Assembly: GCF_947495285.1 (NCBI RefSeq)
Contig: NZ_CANLXZ010000008.1
Location: forward strand, 1-64,000
Length of the DNA: 64,000 bases
Direction of reading: 5' to 3'
Source of the DNA: an uncultured Nonlabens sp.
GTDB lineage: Bacteria; Bacteroidota; Bacteroidia; Flavobacteriales; Flavobacteriaceae
Position numbers and translations under genes: made by a program. Positions 45,487 through 53,462 of this stretch are shown piece by piece. Below the pieces are notes generated by a model, which did not search any database, had not been told where the DNA came from, and saw nothing but the letters and a program-made list of their open reading frames with translations. The stretch's first letter is position 1. Each line of letters starts with the position of its first letter.

Positions 45487-45570
45487 TGGGTTTAGTAGAT
45501 GAGAAACCTTTTCCCTAACCCTTTAAGGCAGGGGAAATAAGTTTTTTTGTTTTTCAATAAAGGTTTCTTA

Positions 45571-46911
45571 CTACAAAGCACTATGATTTTTAAAACCTTT
45601 CTCTTCTAGATACTTTACATATTCATGTGTATTCACAGTCGCTTTTAAATCGTGTAAAAGATTATAAAGGCCAAAGAACGTACGGTTAATGTATAAGAAA
45701 TGCTTGCTACCACGGTTACCGTTCATCTTACGTAATTCTTTATCATTGCTGTATTTCTCGCTTAGGGAAGAAATCTCATCCCAGAATGATTCATCAGCAA
45801 AATCAAAGGTCTTTTCTTGAAATGGTTTTGTAAATAGGCTTAACATTTCATGAAACAATGCGCTGAAATAAATAATTTCTTTCTCACTATCGTCTTTCCG
45901 TAGAATCTCTAGCTCGTATAATTTTGCTTTAAAAATAGCAGGATTATTTATACTTGCAGGTACAGCCAGCTCAAAATACGGTTGGTAAAATTCGTCCACG
46001 ATTTCTTTAATACAACCGAAGTCTATAGCTATTAATTCTTCATCTTTAGAAATCAAAAAATTTCCTGGATGTGGGTCTGCATGGACGGCTTTAAGACCGT
46101 GCATCTGGAACATATAAAAATCCCAAAGCGATTGCCCTAGTTTATTACCAGTTTTTTGAGCGAATTCGGTTTTTGCAAATTCACTTAAATGTTGTCCCGT
46201 CATCCAGTCCATGGTAATGATGCGCTTACTAGATAGCTCTGGATAGTATTGTGGGAACTTCAAATTAGGTATATGACTGCAAGCTTCTGTAATTTCAATA
46301 CTTTGTTTTACTTCAAGGGTGTAATCTGTCTCTTCAGTAAGTTTATCTTCAACCTCGGCAAAATAGCGCTTTGAATCTTCACCTTTAAGATTAAACATTT
46401 TTATAGCGATAGGTTTTACCATCGCAAGATCGCTACCTATAGACTCTGCTACCCCAGGATACTGAATTTTTACCGCTAGTTCTTTACCGTCTTTTGTCGC
46501 TCGATGTACCTGACCTATACTGGCTGCGTTTACAGAATTTTTTGAAAAAGTATCATAAATCTCTTCGGGAAAAGCACCTTGATATTTTTTAAACGTTTTT
46601 CTTACTAAAGGAGCAGAAAGTGGTGGGACACTAAATTGTGCTAGACTAAATTTTTCTACATAAGCTCCAGGCAGTAAGCTCTTATCCATAGAAAGCATTT
46701 GTGCTACCTTAAGCGCGCTACCTTTTAAGCTCTTTAATCCATCATAAATATCAGTGGCATTGTCTTCGTCTAGAGAAGATCTATCCATAGAAGGATTCAC
46801 TGCTTTTTTAGAATAATACTTGATATAATTAGCACCTATTTTAGCGCCAGTTTTTACTAGCTCTGTGGTACGGCCTATTTTACTGGTAGGTATTTTGTCT
46901 AGTGTTTTCAT
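45571..46911 (-). CDS. ABC1/AarF (UbiB-like) kinase family protein
   Basis: A 446-aa atypical kinase. Marks: KGSALKVAQMLSMD (KxGQ-like motif, ~58-72), FSVPPLSAPLVRKTFKK, AASIGQVHRA near 130-139, LAVKIQYPGVAESIGSD near 149-165, HADPHPGNFLI near 276-286 and IAIDFGCIKE near 291-300. Family members modulate quinone or lipid metabolism, mostly with ATPase activity. It follows a TetR gene on the same strand after 95 bp, likely a regulator-effector pair. Confidence 0.92.
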   Translation of the reverse strand: MKTLDKIPTSKIGRTTELVKTGAKIGANYIKYYSKKAVNPSMDRSSLDEDNATDIYDGLKSLKGSALKVAQMLSMDKSLLPGAYVEKFSLAQFSVPPLSAPLVRKTFKKYQGAFPEEIYDTFSKNSVNAASIGQVHRATKDGKELAVKIQYPGVAESIGSDLAMVKPIAIKMFNLKGEDSKRYFAEVEDKLTEETDYTLEVKQSIEITEACSHIPNLKFPQYYPELSSKRIITMDWMTGQHLSEFAKTEFAQKTGNKLGQSLWDFYMFQMHGLKAVHADPHPGNFLISKDEELIAIDFGCIKEIVDEFYQPYFELAVPASINNPAIFKAKLYELEILRKDDSEKEIIYFSALFHEMLSLFTKPFQEKTFDFADESFWDEISSLSEKYSNDKELRKMNGNRGSKHFLYINRTFFGLYNLLHDLKATVNTHEYVKYLEEKGFKNHSAL

Positions 46912-46927
46912 AGGATGATATTAATTC

Positions 46928-46943
46928 CGCTTTTGCGAAAGCG
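46928..46943. repeat. Palindrome copy 13 (variant), intergenic
   Basis: CGCTTTTGCGAAAGCG within TTCC...GGAA; just upstream of the ABC1 kinase start. Confidence 0.85.
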
Positions 46944-47006
46944 GAACATGCAATAAAAAATAGTTACAATCAAATAATTCTAAAAAAGAGATAGATCTCT
47001 ATATTA

Positions 47007-47690
47007 TTAAGACATGCGTTCTTTCCAAAGGAATTTACCAAAATCCAAAACAGCGTCTAAAGGTGTGTTATCAAAAACGTCAAAAATGGTATTGACAGAT
47101 TTTTCTATCGCCATGTCTGTTTTTTCAAATCCAGCGCTGTCGTCGTCCATCCAAAATTTTATAAGGAATAACATTTGTACCCACGCGCCTTCACTATAAA
47201 TCGTTTCTGAACGCTCTAAAAGGATGTTAGTCTTATTTTCATTGCGTTCCATGATCAGTTCTTTGGCAAAATTCTTCACATGCTTGCGCAAACCTTTCAG
47301 TTGCTCCATTTTGGACATCATGTGCTGATTTTCTTTCAACGTGTAGATCACGTAACTTCTATTTAAAGTTAAAATTTCAAAAAAAGTATAGAAAAAAGTA
47401 AGCATCTTCTCGCGGTTAGAAAAATGAACATATTCTTCATTTTTATGCGAGACATCCATAGTCATGGTAAAGAAGGTGTTCCAGATATCCTTGCGTAGGC
47501 TGTCAAAACTTCCAAAGAATTTATAAAAATCTTGCTCTGGCATATTGTTCTCTTTAGCAAATTTAAAAACAGACTTAGGTGTTTTTTCATGTTCTAGAAC
47601 ATAATCCATATATGCAGTAAGAATATCATGCTTAGTGATTTCCTTGTTTTTGGGAGTCTTTTTTGCTGGTGCTTTTTTAGTCGTTGCCAT
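47007..47690 (-). CDS. TetR-family transcriptional regulator
   Basis: A 227-aa protein with a Lys/Ala/Pro-rich N-terminus (MATTKKAPAKKTPKNKEITK) then a TetR HTH (~20-65; DILTAYMDYVLEHEKTPKSVFKFAKENNMPEQDFYKFFGSFD) and a helical ligand/dimer domain. The basic tail resembles bacterial histone-like tails and may add DNA affinity. Probably controls the downstream ABC1 kinase gene. Confidence 0.85.
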   Translation of the reverse strand: MATTKKAPAKKTPKNKEITKHDILTAYMDYVLEHEKTPKSVFKFAKENNMPEQDFYKFFGSFDSLRKDIWNTFFTMTMDVSHKNEEYVHFSNREKMLTFFYTFFEILTLNRSYVIYTLKENQHMMSKMEQLKGLRKHVKNFAKELIMERNENKTNILLERSETIYSEGAWVQMLFLIKFWMDDDSAGFEKTDMAIEKSVNTIFDVFDNTPLDAVLDFGKFLWKERMS

Positions 47691-47809
47691 AATCTTAAAT
47701 ATATATGTAAAGATAATCTCTGTTCAACTTATCACATAATAAGTTTAAACAAAAGAATGTTAAGATTTGGTCGTTGTTTAACTCTAAAACTTAGCATCAC
47801 ACACAAAAA

Positions 47810-47842
47810 AAAATCCCTTTCTAAATTTTAGAAAGGGATTTT
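47810..47842. terminator. Terminator hairpin
   Basis: Near-perfect 16-bp inverted repeat AAAATCCCTTTCTAAA / TTTAGAAAGGGATTTT, ending the leftward lipoprotein gene at 47877. A related ATCCCTTT hairpin is at 48817. Confidence 0.85.
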
Positions 47843-47876
47843 TGTAAAAATCAAACACGATTTCTTAAAGATAATG

Positions 47877-48467
47877 CTATAAATTTTCTTCTTTTTTATT
47901 AAATTTTGCTATTAAACTGACTTCTATCCATTCATCAATCATGTGATCATAAAAGTGTTGTGTCAACTCCATGGTTATTTTATCAGAAGTATCAAATTCA
48001 ATTAAATACGGTCGTGATTGACCTAATATATCAGTAGGATCTAAATGGTTAAAATAAGGCTCATCTTCTACGAACGAAACAATTTCCTCGTTTTCTATAA
48101 ATAGGGAATGTGTTCTCCCTTGAGGTTTGAATCTATAATTCAAATCTTGATGAAAGCCATTATAGTCATCTCTAGGCATGCCTTCTGTTTCAAGCCAATA
48201 TTTTCCTTTAGTTTGAGATTCATATAGTTCTAGATGATGATGTTCCTGCCTGAATGGAAAGGAAAACCACAATAATTGTAGCTCTTCTTTAAAATCTGTG
48301 CTTGCAATACCATCGTAGTCTAAGTCCATTTCTATGCTGGATTCTAGACTTTGCAATTCATAAATGCCCAGGTTAGCAGGTAAAGTTTCGATATTATCGT
48401 CATCATTGCAGCTTACAAAAAACAGATGACTGATGATGATTACCGCTATTAATTTTATATTATTCAT
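47877..48467 (-). CDS. Hypothetical lipoprotein
   Basis: A 196-aa protein with a lipoprotein signal (NIKLIAVIIISHLFFVSC, Cys20 or 21) followed by an Asp-rich DDDN stretch, which in Bacteroidetes can act as a lipoprotein export signal for the cell surface. Body has Tyr/His/Glu-rich beta-type segments; family not recognised. Lies 10 bp after the truncated lipoprotein gene at 48478, probably one operon. Confidence 0.72.
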   Translation of the reverse strand: MNNIKLIAVIIISHLFFVSCNDDDNIETLPANLGIYELQSLESSIEMDLDYDGIASTDFKEELQLLWFSFPFRQEHHHLELYESQTKGKYWLETEGMPRDDYNGFHQDLNYRFKPQGRTHSLFIENEEIVSFVEDEPYFNHLDPTDILGQSRPYLIEFDTSDKITMELTQHFYDHMIDEWIEVSLIAKFNKKEENL

Positions 48468-48477
48468 AGTTTCTTTT

Positions 48478-48678
48478 TTAAAATTCTACTTGTACAGGTC
48501 TTATTTCTATCTCCAGTTGAGAAGGTGAATACAGCCTAAGATACAATTTGTTATCACATGGATTAAGATGGATCATTCTATCATAAAATGCAACATCAAA
48601 TTCTCCTATAAAATCGCTTCCCTCTGTATACTTATAAGATCTAGATTTGCATCCAGTGGCAAGTACTAAAGGTGTCAT
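48478..48678 (-). CDS. Small lipoprotein with missing start codon
   Basis: From the only ATG (48678) the protein is 66 aa, beginning MTPLVLATGC, too short for a signal peptide. Reading upstream in frame to 48714 gives a good one: (K)FRKYFLSFAV then MTPLVLATGC with lipobox LATGC. The codon where a start is expected (48712-48714) is AAT, not ATG, and a TAG lies three codons further up. The gene therefore probably lost its start recently, or begins at a non-standard codon. The mature part is ~55 aa and unrecognised. Confidence 0.5.
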   Translation of the reverse strand: MTPLVLATGCKSRSYKYTEGSDFIGEFDVAFYDRMIHLNPCDNKLYLRLYSPSQLEIEIRPVQVEF

Positions 48679-48816
48679 AACTGCAAAGCTGAGAAAATAT
48701 TTTCTAAATTTATTCCTTTGCTATTTTACTGTTTTGTTGTTTTTTCACAATAAAGTGATTTTAGCGATGTACAAAGTTTTACTAAAATTTTATCATTTAC
48801 AAATAATGTTACAAAA

Positions 48817-48850
48817 AAAATCCCTTTTTAAATAATTAAAAAGGGATTTT
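48817..48850. terminator. Terminator hairpin
   Basis: AAAATCCCTTTTTA (48817-48830) pairs with TAAAAAGGGATTTT (48837-48850); ends the leftward YwqK-like gene. Confidence 0.85.
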
Positions 48851-48873
48851 CAAGATTATAAGTAACTCGTGAA

Positions 48874-49230
48874 CTATGGTTTGTTAGTAGCAACAGGCTC
48901 TTTACTTACCCAGGTGTTAACTGCTATAATAGCATTTTCACTATAATCTACCTCTGTAAGTTGGTCACCTTTCCAGAAAAACCATTTACCAGCTTTTCTA
49001 TCGTTTTTATATTCTGCCTTAGCAGTTTTAAGACCATCAGCACTATAGCTTATCCACTCACCGTGTCTTTTATCATTTAAGAATGTTCCTGTTTGTGCTA
49101 CTGTTCCGTTTTCATGAAAATAGGTAGCTTTAACTACACCATCTTCCATTTTTTCAAAAGTAGGTTTTACCTCTTGTGCCGTTGCAAATACACCTACCAT
49201 CATTACTGCAAAAATTATTAATTTCTTCAT
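48874..49230 (-). CDS. Secreted MORN-repeat / YwqK-like protein
   Basis: A 118-aa protein with signal peptide (1-18) and two to three MORN-like repeats (YFHENGTVAQTGTFLNDKRHGEWISYSADG, then LKTAKAEYKNDRKAGKWFFW). This resembles the YwqK family, annotated as a toxin-immunity-type fold but common as stand-alone envelope proteins in Flavobacteriia. Monocistronic, with its own terminator. Confidence 0.8.
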   Translation of the reverse strand: MKKLIIFAVMMVGVFATAQEVKPTFEKMEDGVVKATYFHENGTVAQTGTFLNDKRHGEWISYSADGLKTAKAEYKNDRKAGKWFFWKGDQLTEVDYSENAIIAVNTWVSKEPVATNKP

Positions 49231-49434
49231 CGTTCTTTCTTTTAATTATAATCAAACTTAACATTAAAAACGCTTTTACACAACAATTAGGTAACATTAA
49301 ATTTACATTGAATTCATAATAATCTAAAAATCAATTAATTAAACAAAATGAAACATCATGTTAAAATGTGTTTTAAGGAGTCGTAATGCAAAATCTTTGT
49401 ATCATTAGTTATATGTTTATGAGTGAAATCCCTT

Positions 49435-49442
49435 TATTTTTG
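49435..49442 (+). promoter_or_regulatory. TAnnTTTG -7 box of aspS
   Basis: TATTTTTG, 23 bp before the ATG at 49466; expected leader of roughly 15-18 nt. Nothing else recognised in the 235-bp gap upstream. Confidence 0.5.
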
Positions 49443-49465
49443 CATAATTAATAGAAGAGATTATT

Positions 49466-51217
49466 ATGTATAGATCACACGATTGTGGAAGCCTGCGTGC
49501 TAGCGATATAAATAAAGAAGTAACACTTGCCGGTTGGGTTCAAAAAAGCCGTGATAAAGGTTTTATCGTTTGGGTGGATTTGAGAGATCGCTATGGTATT
49601 ACTCAGCTGCTATTTGATGAAGAACGTACAGAAAAGGCACTCATAGAAAAGGCGCAAAAGTTAGGTCGCGAGTTTGTGATCCAGGTAAAAGGTATTGTAA
49701 TTGAGCGTGAGTCTAAAAATAAAAATATTCCTACAGGAGAAATTGAGATTCTAGTTAAAGAATTAGAAATATTAAGCGAGTCTAAAACGCCTCCATTTAC
49801 CATAGAAGATAAAACAGATGGCGGTGAAGAGCTGCGTATGAAATACCGCTATCTAGATATACGTCGCAATCCAGTGCGTGAGAATTTAATCTTCCGTTCT
49901 AAGGTAGCTATGGAAGTGCGCAATTTCTTAGCAAATAAAGATTTTATTGAAGTAGAAACGCCTGTTTTAATTAAATCCACACCAGAAGGTGCTCGTGACT
50001 TTGTGGTGCCATCGCGCATGAATGAAGGGCAGTTTTATGCCTTGCCACAATCACCACAAACCTTTAAGCAGTTGCTGATGGTAGGTGGAATGGATAAGTA
50101 TTTCCAGATTGTAAAATGTTTTAGAGATGAAGATTTACGTGCAGATCGCCAGCCAGAGTTTACTCAAATAGATTGCGAGATGTCTTTTGTAGAACAAGAA
50201 GATGTCTTGAATATTTTTGAAGATATGACGCGCCATTTATTGAAAAAAGTGAAGAACGTAGATGTTGCAGAGTTTCCACGTATGACCTATCAGGAGGCGA
50301 TGGAGAAGTATGGTAATGATAAACCAGACATTCGTTTTGGGATGGAGTTTGCTGATATTTCCGCTTTCGCGAAAGCGGGAGAATTCAAAATCTTTAACGA
50401 AGCAGAGCTGGTTGTTGCTCTTGCAATTCCAGGTGGGGAGAGCATGACACGTAAAGAAATTGATAAATTAATTGATTGGGTGCGACGTCCACAAGTAGGT
50501 GCTACAGGAATGGTGTACGCAAAATGCAACCTAGATGGTACTTATAAATCTAGTGTAGATAAATTTTATTCTCAGGAAGACCTTTCAAAATGGGCAGAAG
50601 CTACTGGCGCAGAACCAGGAGACTTGATCTGTGTAATGTCAGGACCTGCAGATAAAACGCGTGCGCAATTAAGTGCCTTGCGTATGGAAATGGCAGAGCG
50701 ACTAGGATTGCGTAATGCAAATGAATTTGCTCCTCTATGGGTGGTAGATTTTCCATTATTAGAATGGGATGAAGATACAGAGCGTTACCACGCCATGCAC
50801 CATCCATTTACTTCTCCTAAACCAGAAGACATAGAAAAGCTAAAAACAGATCCAGGAAATGTGCGTGCAAACGCTTACGATCTGGTCATGAATGGTAATG
50901 AAATAGGTGGTGGATCTGTGAGAATATTTGATAAAGAATTACAGGTCTTAATGTTCGATCATTTAGGGTTTACTCCAGAAGAGGCTCGAGCACAATTCGG
51001 TTTCCTTATGGATGCTTTTGAATATGGAGCGCCACCACATGCAGGATTAGCTTTCGGTTTTGATAGGTTGGTTTCTATTTTAGGAGGTCAGGAAACGATT
51101 AGAGATTTTATCGCATTCCCTAAAAATAATAGTGGTAGAGATGTTATGATAGATGCGCCTAGTGCTATCGATCTAGAACAATTGAAAGAATTGAATTTAA
51201 AAGTAACCGTATCGTAA
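49466..51217 (+). CDS. aspS: Aspartyl-tRNA synthetase
   Basis: A 583-aa class II synthetase. Anticodon OB fold (~1-105; [23 protein letters not shown]), class II motifs: FEVETP-type ([20 protein letters not shown]), [23 protein letters not shown], and motif 3 GLAFGFDRL. In the bacterial insertion domain, [10 protein letters not shown] (~297-306) is encoded by a palindrome copy. Standard length, own promoter; co-directional small membrane gene follows after 29 bp. Confidence 0.96.
   Translation: MYRSHDCGSLRASDINKEVTLAGWVQKSRDKGFIVWVDLRDRYGITQLLFDEERTEKALIEKAQKLGREFVIQVKGIVIERESKNKNIPTGEIEILVKELEILSESKTPPFTIEDKTDGGEELRMKYRYLDIRRNPVRENLIFRSKVAMEVRNFLANKDFIEVETPVLIKSTPEGARDFVVPSRMNEGQFYALPQSPQTFKQLLMVGGMDKYFQIVKCFRDEDLRADRQPEFTQIDCEMSFVEQEDVLNIFEDMTRHLLKKVKNVDVAEFPRMTYQEAMEKYGNDKPDIRFGMEFADISAFAKAGEFKIFNEAELVVALAIPGGESMTRKEIDKLIDWVRRPQVGATGMVYAKCNLDGTYKSSVDKFYSQEDLSKWAEATGAEPGDLICVMSGPADKTRAQLSALRMEMAERLGLRNANEFAPLWVVDFPLLEWDEDTERYHAMHHPFTSPKPEDIEKLKTDPGNVRANAYDLVMNGNEIGGGSVRIFDKELQVLMFDHLGFTPEEARAQFGFLMDAFEYGAPPHAGLAFGFDRLVSILGGQETIRDFIAFPKNNSGRDVMIDAPSAIDLEQLKELNLKVTVS
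50362..50377. repeat. Palindrome copy 14 (exact), in aspS
   Basis: AFAKA frame, in the GAD/insertion domain. Confidence 0.9.
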
Positions 51218-51246
51218 AGGTAGATCACATCGACCCTATTAAAAAT

Positions 51247-51510
51247 ATGAACTTTTTAAAAACATTAGGAATCCTACTCTTATGTGCTGTTGTGGCCATA
51301 GCGGTAGGGTTTTTATTACTACATCAAGGTAACGATGCGTTAGGTCATAAAATGATCGGGCTTGCTACGCTTTTTATATTTTTAGTCATCATGCCATCGT
51401 TTATTTGGACGCGCTATAAAAATAAGGACCTTTCTAAATTTAACTTTCATCAAAATAAAAGTGAAGAGGACGAAGACTGGGATATCAATGATAAAAGCCG
51501 ATTAAATTAA
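51247..51510 (+). CDS. Small two-span membrane protein
   Basis: An 87-aa protein with two membrane helices (~4-24 and ~38-55), an RYKNKDL turn and an acidic C-terminal tail (KSEEDEDWDIND). No family recognised with certainty; similar small proteins follow aspS in other Flavobacteriia, but its role is unknown. Confidence 0.7.
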   Translation: MNFLKTLGILLLCAVVAIAVGFLLLHQGNDALGHKMIGLATLFIFLVIMPSFIWTRYKNKDLSKFNFHQNKSEEDEDWDINDKSRLN

Positions 51511-51608
51511 ATATTATAGTTACTTATATGGTAGCTTTTTAATTAAGTAACACTGGTAAATTGATAATAGATATATAATTGTGAGTACTGAATAAATAAA
51601 AGAATTAA

Positions 51609-52250
51609 ATGACGTTCCATAAAGAATTTAAAGAAGCGCTAAGTCATCTATCAAGTGTCGAGAAGGATAAACTCATTCTAAGACTTTTAAAGAAAGATCT
51701 TATGCTGGCTAATAGATTAGCCTTTGAATTATTGGACAATGGAAGTGTTGATGATAGAAGAGCTGATCTTGAAATAGCTTTAAAAAACGAAATAGAATAT
51801 AGAGCTACTTTTGTAACGACACCAGGTTATCTAATGATGGACTTAAGAGATATGAGTGGTAGAATTACCGAGCATCTCAAGATAACTAAAGATAAATTCG
51901 GAGAAGTAAGTCTTAATTTATTGATGCTAGTTGAGTGTTTAAAAATTCATAATAAAAAAATAGAAGAATACACCCCTGGTAAGTCTAGGAAACTTTCTGT
52001 TTACATTATTGCTAGAGCTTTTAAAATATTAATTTTAATCTGTAAAATGCATGAAGATACATTTATGGAATTTGAAGATGACCTAAAAAAACTGGGAACT
52101 CTCATTTCTGATAATAAGTATTTGATGCGCGCAGCTACATTTAATAGATTTGATGTCAACTGGCTATTAAATGCAGATATTCCAGAAGATATAGAGGCAT
52201 TTCATAAAGAAATACGAGCTAATGGCTATTTAAAAAGTAATTCTTTTTGA
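51609..52250 (+). CDS. Hypothetical helical protein
   Basis: A 213-aa, mostly helical soluble protein (LKKDLMLANRLAFELLDNGSVDDRRADLE; LLMLVECLKIHNKKIEEY; ILICKMHEDTFMEFEDDLKKLG). No signal or membrane segment and no family I can name. Codon use looks like its neighbours. Located between aspS and hemH, all on one strand. Confidence 0.7.
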   Translation: MTFHKEFKEALSHLSSVEKDKLILRLLKKDLMLANRLAFELLDNGSVDDRRADLEIALKNEIEYRATFVTTPGYLMMDLRDMSGRITEHLKITKDKFGEVSLNLLMLVECLKIHNKKIEEYTPGKSRKLSVYIIARAFKILILICKMHEDTFMEFEDDLKKLGTLISDNKYLMRAATFNRFDVNWLLNADIPEDIEAFHKEIRANGYLKSNSF

Positions 52251-52351
52251 TTACAATTTTATTATTAATCATAAAGCTTTTCCACATTTTAGAACCAAAT
52301 TAAGTAATAACTTCTCCTTATTACCGACTTTTGTAACTGTTAAACAATAAT

Positions 52352-53383
52352 ATGAAAAAAGGTGTATTAATGGTTAATCTGGGATCTCCAGATAGTCCTA
52401 ACCCAAAAGATGTAAAAAAATATCTTGATGAGTTCTTGATGGACGAGCGAGTTATAGACTTACCATACATATTGAGAGCTATTCTAGTAAAGGGAATAGT
52501 ATTAAACACAAGGCCTAAAAAAAGTGCTGAGGCCTATAGTAAAATATGGTGGGATGAAGGAAGTCCATTAATTGTACTTTCAGAACGCTTACAAGAAAAA
52601 ATAGACGCTTTTACTAGTGTGCCTATTGCTCTTGCTATGCGTTATGGATCTATGTCTATAGAAAAAGGAATGCAAGAATTGCATGATAAAGGTGTAGATG
52701 AGGTACTGCTTATACCTCTGTATCCTCAATTTGCTATGGCGACTACTGAAACTATTCAAGTACTTGCTGAAGAGCTGCGTCAGGAAAAATTCCCGAATAT
52801 GTCTTTTACACACATGCCGCCATTTTATAATCATCCAGATTATATACGCGTACTGTCTGAATCTATTAGAGAATCCTTAGAAGGCAAAGATTATGAACAT
52901 TTATTGTTCTCTTATCATGGAGTTCCTAAAAGGCACATAAGAAAGAGTGATATCACAAAGTCACATTGTAAAATGGATGGAAAATGTTGTTCTACACCAT
53001 CACCAGCACACGAGTTTTGTTACAGTCATCAATGTAAGGAGGTAACAAGATTAGTAGGAGAATACCTAGGTATGGAAGAAGGTACTTTTTCTACCAGTTT
53101 CCAGTCGCGACTAGGTTTTGACCCATGGTTAACACCATATACAGATCGTACTATTGAAAAAATGGGATTAGGTGGGACTAAGAAAATGGCCATTGCTACT
53201 CCAGCTTTTGTGAGTGACTGCCTGGAAACACTAGAAGAAATAGCTATGGAAGGAGAAGAGATTTTTCATGAAGTAGGAGGTAAAGAATTTCATGTAATTC
53301 CATGTCTCAATGATCGTGAAGATTGGGTAAAAGTACTTTCTCGATGGATAGATGAATGGGCAATGAGTGAGGTTACTTTATAA
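52352..53383 (+). CDS. hemH: Ferrochelatase
   Basis: A 343-aa enzyme inserting Fe2+ into protoporphyrin IX. Marks: KKGVLMVNLGSPDSP at the start, the active histidine in LLFSYHGVPKRHIRKSD (~185-200), FSTSFQSRLGFDPWLTPYTD and the VSDCLETLEEIAMEG glutamates (~285-300). A Cys-rich segment (HCKMDGKCC... ...CYSHQC) could coordinate a metal or Fe-S cluster. Followed by a terminator. Confidence 0.95.
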   Translation: MKKGVLMVNLGSPDSPNPKDVKKYLDEFLMDERVIDLPYILRAILVKGIVLNTRPKKSAEAYSKIWWDEGSPLIVLSERLQEKIDAFTSVPIALAMRYGSMSIEKGMQELHDKGVDEVLLIPLYPQFAMATTETIQVLAEELRQEKFPNMSFTHMPPFYNHPDYIRVLSESIRESLEGKDYEHLLFSYHGVPKRHIRKSDITKSHCKMDGKCCSTPSPAHEFCYSHQCKEVTRLVGEYLGMEEGTFSTSFQSRLGFDPWLTPYTDRTIEKMGLGGTKKMAIATPAFVSDCLETLEEIAMEGEEIFHEVGGKEFHVIPCLNDREDWVKVLSRWIDEWAMSEVTL

Positions 53384-53405
53384 ATATGATGTTTTACTTT
53401 ATTAC

Positions 53406-53436
53406 AAAAGGTCTTCTAGTCAGGAGACCTTTTTTA
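53406..53436 (+). terminator. Terminator after hemH
   Basis: AAAAGGTCT (53406-53414) pairs with AGACCTTTT (53425-53433), followed by Ts; it sits before the MATE start and rules out the longer MATE reading frame as its true start. Confidence 0.82.
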
Positions 53437-53462
53437 TTTTACTACGCATACCTTTGCCGCTC

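Larger units (their letters stand above)
44544..45567. repeat. Tandem array of hairpin-bounded units carrying a DUF559 gene
   Basis: Five left hairpins (A) at 44544-44577, 44706-44739, 44866-44899, 45005-45038 and 45503-45567 (the last degenerate), and four right hairpins (B) at 44657-44689, 44817-44849, 44954-44985 (diverged) and 45454-45486. A is GAAACCT / TTTCCCTA / ACCCT-AA-AGGGT / AGGTTTC; B is AACTTC / C / ACCCT-TT-AGGGT / TGGGGAAA / GAAGTT, close to an inverted A. B is followed by a conserved linker (like TTTGGTTTAGTAGAAG) and the next A. Units 1 and 2 (162 and 160 bp) share their last ~45 bp and the end of the DUF559 gene; unit 4 holds the full gene. Confidence 0.85.

Noticed and set aside
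44544..45567. CRISPR array interpretation of the repeats
   Set aside because: Repeats are hairpin pairs with related bodies, spacing is 139-498 bp, there are no unique spacers and no cas genes.
53367..53462. Upstream extension of the MATE gene
   Set aside because: The frame passes through the hemH end and its terminator; the family-typical N-terminus begins at 53463.
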